From contig JABWCL010000037.1 in NCBI GenBank assembly GCA_013360295.1, positions 1 through 61,342 on the forward strand: a DNA stretch of 61,342 nt, in the 5' to 3' direction. The stretch is from Ignavibacteriaceae bacterium (lineage in GTDB: Bacteria > Bacteroidota > Ignavibacteria > Ignavibacteriales > Ignavibacteriaceae). The notes under the pieces are model-generated. The model did not search any database. It saw only the letters and a program-made list of their open reading frames with translations, and had not been told where the DNA came from. The position numbers were made by a program, and so were the translations under genes. Of the stretch, positions 55,831 through 61,342 are shown in pieces (within the stretch, counting starts at the first letter, position 1; the number at the start of each line of letters is the position of its first letter).

Positions 55831-56754
55831 CTAAACCCTTTCCGCCGCTCTCAGCTTCGCGCTGCGCGCCCGCCTGTTTTGCCTGATCTCATCATCGCCG
55901 GCTGTGACGGGTTTTTTCGTTAAAATCTTCAGCCTTACTTCCTTACCGCAGGTACAGATGGGGAAATCCCTGGGGCACACACACGAAAGAGTTTCATATT
56001 TGATTGCATCCTTTACTATCCTGTCTTCAAGCGAATGATAAGTAAGAACAACCAGCCTGCCCCCCTTTTCGAGGAGTCCGACCGACTGTTCCAAAAAACT
56101 TTTAAGTTTCCCCAGTTCATCATTCACGTATATTCTGAGTGCCTGGAAAACCCTCGAGAGGGTTTTTATATGATAATTAGGAGGAGTTATCCGGCTGATC
56201 AGTTCAACAAGCTGTGAAGACTCGCTGAAGGCTCTCCTCTTTCTGGCTTCGGCAACCTCTGCCGCTATTTTTCTCGAGTTTTTCTCTTCACCGAATTCAA
56301 AAAGTATCTTCGCAATCTCATCTTCATCAAAACCGTTTAACACATCGGAAGCATTAACCTTTAAGTTTTTGTCCATTCTTAGATCAAGAGGGGAATTCTC
56401 CCTGTAAGTAAACCCTGACTCCGCGTTATCAAGCTGGAACGAAGAAACGCCGAGGTCAGCGAAAATTCCGGTAAAGGAGGCGAGTCCTTCCAGTTTGGCA
56501 ATAACGCCTATATGATCGAAATTAAAATTGTACAGCCTCACCCGGGGATCATTTCCAAACCTCTCCCTGCAATAATCAAACGCTTTCAGGTCAACATCGG
56601 TGGCAGCGTGAAGCGCGGAACTGCTCAGTCTCTCAATTATCAGTTCAGTGTGTCCCCCGAAACCTAGAGTAGCGTCGAAGTAAGCCCCGTCCGGCCTGGT
56701 TACCAGAAGTTCAATACACTCGCTGGCAAGAACCGGGTTATGATATTTTGTCAT
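55831..56754 (-). CDS. rsmH: 16S rRNA (cytosine(1402)-N4)-methyltransferase
   Basis: The 307-residue protein has the RsmH/MraW start YHNPVLASECIELL, SAM-binding DATLGFGGHTELI, GIFADLGVSSFQLD, and the C-terminal LVVLTYHSLEDRIVKD and KKPVTAGDDEIRQNRRARSA (first 20 residues of the end motif). It overlaps mraZ by 17 bases. Confidence 0.97.
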   Translation of the reverse strand: MTKYHNPVLASECIELLVTRPDGAYFDATLGFGGHTELIIERLSSSALHAATDVDLKAFDYCRERFGNDPRVRLYNFNFDHIGVIAKLEGLASFTGIFADLGVSSFQLDNAESGFTYRENSPLDLRMDKNLKVNASDVLNGFDEDEIAKILFEFGEEKNSRKIAAEVAEARKRRAFSESSQLVELISRITPPNYHIKTLSRVFQALRIYVNDELGKLKSFLEQSVGLLEKGGRLVVLTYHSLEDRIVKDAIKYETLSCVCPRDFPICTCGKEVRLKILTKKPVTAGDDEIRQNRRARSAKLRAAERV

Positions 56755-57199
56755 GCAGGAGCGCTATTTGTTCCTGTAGCTCTTCAAATGATGTGGAGTC
56801 CGCCGCCAGGTACTCTTCATACTTTACAGGGTTCCACAATTCAATTCTCTTTCCTGAGCCGGCAATCAGCACCTCGTTCTCAATTGACGCGTACTGCTTG
56901 AGCGGCTGCGGGAGGATTATACGGGACTGGCCGTCCATCTCTTCTTCGTGAACATTGTGAGTAATGTTGCGGATTAAGCGGTTCTCTTTTCGTATATTAC
57001 TGTCGAGTTTTAATACTTCCGCGATAACATCGCCGAAGATATCCTTAGGGTAGACATAAATGCACGAATCACTCCCCTTGGTCAGAACAAGGGAATTCCC
57101 CGCTTCCGGGGAGAAATTTTTCCGGAGGCGCGATGGGATTGCAACCCGACCCTTAGGGTCAATGGAATGCAGATATTTTCCAAAAAATTGATTCAACAC
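56738..57199 (-). CDS. mraZ: Transcriptional regulator MraZ
   Basis: The 153-residue protein has two AbrB-like swapped-hairpin domains with the MraZ signatures SIDPKGRVAIPSRLR (about residues 13-27) and DGQSRIILPQPLKQYA (about 93-108). The start used is GTG at 57199. MraZ binds repeats upstream of its own gene and controls the dcw operon; matching repeats are seen just upstream. Confidence 0.95.
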   Translation of the reverse strand: MLNQFFGKYLHSIDPKGRVAIPSRLRKNFSPEAGNSLVLTKGSDSCIYVYPKDIFGDVIAEVLKLDSNIRKENRLIRNITHNVHEEEMDGQSRIILPQPLKQYASIENEVLIAGSGKRIELWNPVKYEEYLAADSTSFEELQEQIALLHDKIS

Positions 57200-57206
57200 T
57201 TTTATG

Positions 57207-57240
57207 CCACTTTATGGGAATTTAAACCACTTTTCACCAC
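57207..57240 (-). promoter_or_regulatory. Candidate MraZ boxes
   Basis: On the minus strand GTGG words occur at 57237-57240, 57227-57230 and 57207-57210, thus at 10- and 20-base steps. They end just before the mraZ GTG start, which itself falls near the next step. Direct GTGG(G) repeats at one helical turn are the known MraZ target. Confidence 0.55.
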
Positions 57241-57241
57241 C

Positions 57242-57273
57242 GAAAATTAATGTAATTTTTGGTATTATGTCAA
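57242..57273 (-). promoter_or_regulatory. Candidate promoter of the dcw cluster
   Basis: Minus-strand TTGACA at 57268-57273 is followed after a suitable distance by TAATTTTC at 57242-57249 (TTG-N21-TAnnTTTN form). The candidate MraZ boxes start directly downstream. Confidence 0.4.
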
Positions 57274-57410
57274 TATTTCAGGGGGCTTTTTGTGTTAAAT
57301 TTAGGTGAATTGGTAAACTTTTGAGGAAATATAGTATTATCTTTTTACAATTAGTGTAAAAAGTGAGGGATATATTGTAAGTTATTGGTTTATAAGGGGT
57401 TATGGGAAAA

Positions 57411-58613
57411 TTAAAGTTTTCTCATTCTGGCGATGAAAAACCCGTCAAATCCGCTTTCATAGGGGGAAATATTAACCTGATCTTCCAGCCTGAACTCTTC
57501 GTGCGCCGCGAGCAATTTTTCAACCTGCTTTTCATTTTCAGAAGGAAAAATGCTGCAAGTTGCATATACAAGCAATCCGCCGCTTTTTAGCACGCGTGTA
57601 TAGCGGTCCAGGATATCCTGCTGAAGTTGTTTAAGCCTTTCCAGTTCCTCCGGCGTCAGCCTCCATTTCGCATCGGGATTGCGCCGCAGTACACCGCTCC
57701 CGGAACAGGGGACGTCAAGCAGCAGCCGGTCGGCGGAGTTCTCCAGCCGTTTAATCGTTTTTCCGGAATCAATTAGCCGGGTCTCAATATTTGAAATTCC
57801 GTTTCGCTTTGCCCGCCTCTGCAGTTCTTTCAGTTTCCATTCATCCACATCCATAGAGATGATCTTCCCGGAATTCTTCATTAATGCAGCCAGATGCAGC
57901 GACTTCCCCCCTGCCCCGGCGCAGGCATCTATCACACGCAGATTCTTCTCCGGTTTTAGGAACGGCGCCACCAACTGGGACGAAGCATCCTGTACTTCAA
58001 AAAGCCCGTTCCTGAATGCCTGGCTGGCGTACAGATTTTTTCTCTGGTCAACTGTGCAGGCCTCCGGGTATCCTTCCAGTGCCGAAGCGGGAATATCCTC
58101 CTTTTTTAGTTCCGCGATCAGCGATTCCCTGCCTGTTTTCAGAGTATTCACCCTGATAATAAGTTGTGCCTGCTCATTCAGTCTGGAAAGTTCCTTCTCC
58201 CATCTTTCGCCGAGTTCCTCCTCCCCCTTCAAGTCCAGCCAGTCCGGCACGGATTCCCTTATCTTCCGGATTCCTTTATAATTATCATACGCCGCTTTCA
58301 GTGCGGTTATCTTTTCTGCCTCATCCTTCAACTGCGGAAAATCCTCTGCCTTAAAAAGATACAGGTAATTCATAATCATTTCGCGGACCGGATCACCCTT
58401 TGTATAATCCCGGCGGAAGGAGATATTCGCAAGCAATCTGAAATTCCTCACAACATCATACACTGTTTCCGCGACAAATCTCCTGTCGCGGCCGCCAAGT
58501 TTTTTATTCGCCAGGAACGCATCCTTAATCACGAGTGAAGCTAGCCTCCCGCCGTTCATTATTTCATCAATGCATTTTTCCGAGGTAACTAAAAGGTTGT
58601 TATGAAGTTTCAT
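57411..58613 (-). CDS. rsmB: 16S rRNA (cytosine(967)-C5)-methyltransferase
   Basis: The 400-residue protein has an N-terminal NusB-like helical domain (about 1-140) and a C-terminal RsmB SAM domain with ASSQLVAPFL, VIDACAGAGGKSLHLA, LLLDVPCSGSGVLRRNPDAK (catalytic Cys) and LVYATCSIFPSENE (second Cys). It is located 211 bases upstream of mraZ in the same direction, and is probably a separate unit because of the mraZ promoter region. Confidence 0.95.
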   Translation of the reverse strand: MKLHNNLLVTSEKCIDEIMNGGRLASLVIKDAFLANKKLGGRDRRFVAETVYDVVRNFRLLANISFRRDYTKGDPVREMIMNYLYLFKAEDFPQLKDEAEKITALKAAYDNYKGIRKIRESVPDWLDLKGEEELGERWEKELSRLNEQAQLIIRVNTLKTGRESLIAELKKEDIPASALEGYPEACTVDQRKNLYASQAFRNGLFEVQDASSQLVAPFLKPEKNLRVIDACAGAGGKSLHLAALMKNSGKIISMDVDEWKLKELQRRAKRNGISNIETRLIDSGKTIKRLENSADRLLLDVPCSGSGVLRRNPDAKWRLTPEELERLKQLQQDILDRYTRVLKSGGLLVYATCSIFPSENEKQVEKLLAAHEEFRLEDQVNISPYESGFDGFFIARMRKL

Positions 58614-58802
58614 TTGTCCATAATTAAATAAATTCCGGTTATTATATTAGCGATGAAATAGGGATTAACAAAAATTAATGTTTTAGTACTAACAAGCCTG
58701 ATTCATATTACATTCAATTGTTGAGGCCTCTGACCGTTGTTAATCCAATGAAACTGAATAAATTAACCTTGACAGTTTTTATAACTTAATTTATTTATCA
58801 TT

Positions 58803-59225
58803 ATGAATGGCGAAGACATCCGCTGGAAGCAAAGATTTTCAAATCTGAAAAAAGCATTTATGCAATTGGAGAGGTTTATTGATAAAACAGATTTAAATGA
58901 TTTAGAGAAGCAGGGGCTGATTCAGGTTTTCGAGTACACGTATGAGCTATCCTGGAACACAATAAAGGATTATTATGAGTATCAGGGTGAATCCGGAATA
59001 CAGGGAAGCCGGGATGCGTTCAGGCTCGCGATTAAAATAGAATTGGTTAAGGAAGACCAATTATGGATGGATATGATCCAGAGCAGGCAGAAAACCGCCC
59101 ACACATACAACGAGAAAACAGCTAATAAGATTGCCGCCCGCGTTACAAATGATTACTTCGGCCTATTTAAAGATTTAGTACAGTCATTTAAAGCGATCGA
59201 AAACGAAGAGGATAAAATCAGCTGA
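58803..59225 (+). CDS. HepT-like (HI0074-family) HEPN protein of an MNT/HEPN toxin-antitoxin pair
   Basis: The 140-residue all-helical protein matches the nucleotidyltransferase substrate-binding family: RWKQRFSNLKKAFMQLERFI at the start, FEYTYELSWNTIKDY, and the motif RQKTAHTY, which is exactly RX4HXY. In the studied MntA-HepT system this is the RNase active site, whose Tyr is AMPylated by the partner. The stop overlaps the next start by one base (TGATG). Appears intact. Confidence 0.88.
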   Translation: MNGEDIRWKQRFSNLKKAFMQLERFIDKTDLNDLEKQGLIQVFEYTYELSWNTIKDYYEYQGESGIQGSRDAFRLAIKIELVKEDQLWMDMIQSRQKTAHTYNEKTANKIAARVTNDYFGLFKDLVQSFKAIENEEDKIS

Positions 59226-59527
59226 TGTTTGGCCTTAAGGAAGAGAATATTAATAACATCAATCATATTTTCGCGTCCTTTCCCGAAGTTGAAGAAGTAA
59301 TTATTTTTGGATCCCGCTCAAAAGGAACACATAAAAGAGGTTCAGATATTGACCTTGTGATAACAAAAGGTGATGTTGAGTTCACACTCTTAAATAAACT
59401 AACAGAAAAACTTGACGACCTATTATTGCCTTACCATATTGATCTGTGTCTGTTTTCATTGATAGACAACCCTGATTTAATAGAACAAATTAAAAGAGCC
59501 GGGAAAATTTTCTATACTAAGGCTTGA
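59225..59527 (+). CDS. MntA-like minimal nucleotidyltransferase
   Basis: The 100-residue protein has the motif GSRSKGTHKRGSDID, that is GSX10DXD, and a later strand PYHIDLCLFSLI that supplies the third carboxylate. It is the expected antitoxin that AMPylates the upstream HepT-like protein. The pair is translationally coupled. Confidence 0.88.
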   Translation: MFGLKEENINNINHIFASFPEVEEVIIFGSRSKGTHKRGSDIDLVITKGDVEFTLLNKLTEKLDDLLLPYHIDLCLFSLIDNPDLIEQIKRAGKIFYTKA

Positions 59528-59543
59528 ATTGGCTTAAAATAAA

Positions 59544-59846
59544 TCAATTTATTTCAATCCCTGTTCTTCTGATCTCTTCAAGAAATCCTGCAGGGTCCTT
59601 GCCTGCTTCAAAAAGTACCGGTTCAATACGGGTATCAATCTCTCTTCTCAACTTCCAAAGCAACGGAGCATAATCAAGGTAATCCCCTTCAAGTTCATCA
59701 ACAACCACAGCAACGTCAATATCACTGTCCTCCCTGTGCGTTCCCTTCGCGTAACTCCCAAAAAGAAACACCGAGCGTAATTTATAATGCTTACTGAGAA
59801 GGATTTTATAGTCTTTTAATTTTTTTATAACTGCTGTCTGATCCAT
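59544..59846 (-). CDS. Minimal nucleotidyltransferase (MNT), partner of a HEPN relic
   Basis: I start at ATG 59846 (100 residues, MDQTAVIKKLKDYK); the longer frame from 59894 lies over the end of the HEPN relic. The motif GSYAKGTHREDSDID gives GSX10DXD. It converges on the preceding MNT gene with 16 bases between stops. Its HEPN partner is broken, so it is an orphan. Confidence 0.85.
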   Translation of the reverse strand: MDQTAVIKKLKDYKILLSKHYKLRSVFLFGSYAKGTHREDSDIDVAVVVDELEGDYLDYAPLLWKLRREIDTRIEPVLFEAGKDPAGFLEEIRRTGIEIN

Positions 59847-59932
59847 TCCATCAGCTTTCTGGTTTCTTCGATAAGCGCCGTACAAAAGCCACATCGCGAT
59901 ATTTACTTTGATCAGTTAGCGTTCGAAAAGAT
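59825..59932 (-). pseudogene. 3' relic of a HEPN gene (frameshifted)
   Basis: Directly upstream of and overlapping the MNT start, the minus strand reads ALIEETRKLMEWIRQQL and then stop (59825-59827). A short piece in another frame, RTLTDQSKYRDVAFV, precedes it. Joining the two needs one missing base near 59880. The joined text resembles the C-terminal end of a HEPN domain protein. The rest of the gene is gone. Confidence 0.5.
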
Positions 59933-59968
59933 TTTGAAGCCGCCCTTTGAATTATTTACCTATACTCT

Positions 59969-60376
59969 TTATGTGAGATTTACGTTTGACAGGACGAAAT
60001 CCCTTACCATTGAAGCAAGATTGAATGTTTTCTCAGCATCATCTTTATTTACTTTTTCATAATAATCCGGATATCGTTTTGCAACAGCATAATCACTCAA
60101 ATCTTGCACCTTATCAAACGAATCAGGTAGAATTATTTGAGAGGGGATCAAAGCGATCAAGCGTTCTATGCTGTGAGTGTACGGAAACTCAATTTGGTAA
60201 TAAACAAGAAGCCCTTTTAAAAATTTTTCAGCGGACTACTGACAATGATAAGCGATTAGGCGATAACGCACAGGTGAAGAAATGAAAAATGAATGTTTGG
60301 CGAGATGGAAATCCTCCTCTGCGATTTCAAACCACTGTTTTACTTTCTCTTTTATGGCTTCATTACTTGGAGTCAT
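59969..60376 (-). pseudogene. HEPN-domain gene interrupted by an in-frame TAG
   Basis: From ATG 60376 the frame reads MTPSNEAIKEKVKQWFEIAE and on to RYRLIAYHCQ, then TAG (60236-60238, codon 47). It continues in the same frame SAEKFLKGLLVYYQIEFPYT, HSIERLIALIP and SDYAVAKRYPDYYEKV to a normal stop at 59969. This is a complete HEPN protein of 135 codons with one nonsense codon in place of the usual HxQQxAEK glutamine (CAG to TAG). The start overlaps the upstream MNT gene by 14 bases, the normal MNT-HEPN arrangement. Confidence 0.85.
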
Positions 60377-60683
60377 AAATCACTAGCCCATCCTGTGATG
60401 CATATCTGGCTAACGTACCGCATATTTGCCTGTCCCGATTGTACTCTTCAGGTGTGATTGTAAGTATATCAAAATCATAAGGGATAGAATGCAGTTTTCT
60501 GCGAAGCCGCCTCATGAGTTCAAAACGATTATGGATATTTTTTAAGATCACCAACAAATCAATATCGCTGTACTCATCGGCGGTTCCTCTCGCCTGGGAA
60601 CCGAAGAGAATTATTTGTTCCAATTCCTGTTCCGTTTTAAGAATGCTTTTTATTTGTTCTATCGTTTGCTGATTAATCATCAA
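60363..60683 (-). CDS. Minimal nucleotidyltransferase (MNT), partner of the interrupted HEPN gene
   Basis: The 106-residue protein has the GSX10DXD motif GSQARGTADEYSDID and a downstream IPYDFDILTITPEEY strand. It looks intact. With its HEPN partner carrying a stop codon, the module is probably inactive, unless the TAG is suppressed. Confidence 0.87.
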   Translation of the reverse strand: MMINQQTIEQIKSILKTEQELEQIILFGSQARGTADEYSDIDLLVILKNIHNRFELMRRLRRKLHSIPYDFDILTITPEEYNRDRQICGTLARYASQDGLVIYDSK

Positions 60684-60856
60684 TAATATTTAATTTTTCT
60701 GTCACAATAAAATAATGAAAAGCTTAACGGAAAAAAATTATAAATTAAAGTCTTCCTCGATTAGAGTGCAGAAGGTGATGGTCAAATTTTATCTTTCTTT
60801 TGAACAGAAACCGGGGCAATTCTTAGTAAGTGCGTGATAGACAGATTAATAGCAGT
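60684..60856. other. AT-rich upstream region of the third MNT gene
   Basis: No gene seen. It should hold the MNT promoter; no convincing site was found. Confidence 0.4.
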
Positions 60857-61066
60857 TCACTTCCGTTCAACTCTTACATACTCATCTGATTTCGTCTTGC
60901 TGTCCGCCGCGGCGGATTCCCTATTCCGTTCAACACCTCTGCCCTTAGACAGAAGCGCTCCCACAAATGGGATTGACTTCGGGCGATTTGACAGGTTTTC
61001 CTGATAATCCCTGCCGGTGGTTCTTATCTGCTTCTTCTCCGCTAAGTTCTCTGTCGGGTAGCTCGG
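60857..61066 (-). other. Open frame without a standard start, coding-like composition
   Basis: A stop-to-stop frame of 69 codons runs from 61066 to the stop at 60857, with text such as GRDYQENLSNRPKSIPFVGA and SKTKSDEYVRVERK. It has no ATG, and no GTG or TTG near its beginning. It could be the remains of a gene, a piece of a longer frameshifted gene, or an interspersed repeat. I do not recognise a family. Confidence 0.3.
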
Positions 61067-61157
61067 TCAGTCATTTCGCTCGACCTCCGCAGTTTTACCT
61101 TTCGCTCGATACGCTTTTCAGTTCATAGCAGTCCACCATCACGAGAACAGCATACTC

Positions 61158-61178
61158 AAACATACCTTCGGTATGTTT
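61158..61178. terminator. Hairpin after the FISUMP gene
   Basis: AAACATACC (61158-61166) pairs perfectly with GGTATGTTT (61170-61178) across a 3-nt loop, 17 bases after the stop of the edge gene. There is no clear T-run on the minus strand, so terminator function is uncertain. Confidence 0.45.
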
Positions 61179-61194
61179 TCGTTTCTTGGCACAC

Positions 61195-61342
61195 TTAATC
61201 CTTCACGCACCGCACACTAAACCCATACTCCTCATAGTAGTAGTCGAAGCTGATATACGCGTTACTGTAGTACAGGTCTATGCTCCTCGCGCGAGTAGAA
61301 CTGTACTCAGTAGAACTCCAAAAGTAAGCGAGGTAGCTTAAA
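61195..61342 (-). CDS. C-terminal part of a FISUMP-type (Fib_succ_major) paralogous-domain protein, runs off the right edge
   Basis: The last 49 codons read LSYLAYFWSSTEYSSTRARS, then IDLYYSNAYISFDYYYEEYG and FSVRCVKD before TAA. FWSST, the LYY stretch and the G(F)SVRCVKD ending are the hallmark of the Fibrobacter succinogenes major paralogous domain found in many surface proteins of Fibrobacterota and Bacteroidota. The gene starts outside the window. Confidence 0.8.
   Translation of the reverse strand, partial: LSYLAYFWSSTEYSSTRARSIDLYYSNAYISFDYYYEEYGFSVRCVKD

Noticed and set aside
59847-59894. N-terminal extension of the second MNT protein (MWLLYGAYRRNQ...)
   Set aside because: This DNA encodes the end of the HEPN relic in another frame; the MNT family starts at the later ATG (59846).

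Overview
The window reads as a chromosome segment of a member of the Bacteroidota/Ignavibacteriota (Chlorobi-related) lineage. The evidence is a type IX secretion sorting domain with the PNPFNPST motif on the first gene, several promoter-like sites of the Bacteroidota form TTG-N19-21-TAnnTTTG, an exbB-exbD-exbD-tonB-pstS-like-TPR operon, and a FISUMP-type protein at the right edge. This placement is inferred from protein character only; there is no rRNA in the window.

Left part (0-34 kb) is mostly housekeeping and metabolic genes in short units: a nine-haem secreted cytochrome, a YgjP-type metallopeptidase, a 1-Cys peroxiredoxin, acetyl-CoA synthetase, HtpX, an argD-gdx pair, a HAD hydrolase, an active/inactive pair of M16 peptidases, an FAH-family enzyme, two sensor kinases (one a large PAS-PAS-GAF hybrid with HPt), a lipid-binding-like SRPBCC protein, an aldo/keto reductase, a tRNA-Ala(CGC), the seven-gene ExbB/ExbD/TonB/PstS-like/TPR operon, an FAD-dependent oxidoreductase, a malic enzyme-phosphotransacetylase fusion (maeB), a DUF4389 membrane protein, an M24 peptidase, a GNAT acetyltransferase and a TerB-like protein.

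Middle part (34-38.4 kb) is the accessory island of the window. It holds a 78-bp tandem repeat, a DnaE-type polymerase gene that keeps only its C-terminal half and starts inside a perfect palindrome of GAAC-N4-GTTC (LexA-like) form placed over a good sigma70-like promoter, a dead fragment of a DUF1016/YhcG nuclease gene cut at its 5' side by a repeat, a cluster of four alternating-orientation REP/BIME-like repeats, and an AAA_14/DUF4143 ATPase.

Right part (38.4-58.6 kb) holds cydAB, a small CPXCG zinc-ribbon-like protein, and then a complete, tightly packed dcw cluster on the minus strand in the order mraZ-rsmH-ftsL-ftsI-murE-murF-mraY-murD-ftsW-murG-murC-ftsQ-ftsA-ftsZ, preceded by rsmB. MurE carries the DNPR motif of meso-diaminopimelate-adding enzymes. 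CCAC/GTGG repeats with 10-bp spacing lie just upstream of mraZ and look like MraZ boxes.

The last 2.5 kb is a mobile-looking toxin-antitoxin neighbourhood with three nucleotidyltransferase/HEPN modules: one apparently intact pair with GSx10DxD and RX4HXY motifs, one MNT gene preceded by a frameshifted HEPN relic, and one MNT gene whose HEPN partner is interrupted by a single in-frame TAG. The window ends inside a FISUMP-domain gene. I did not find a clearly new multi-gene system; the strongest leads are the palindrome-controlled half-polymerase, the decaying MNT/HEPN array and the mosaic repeat cluster.
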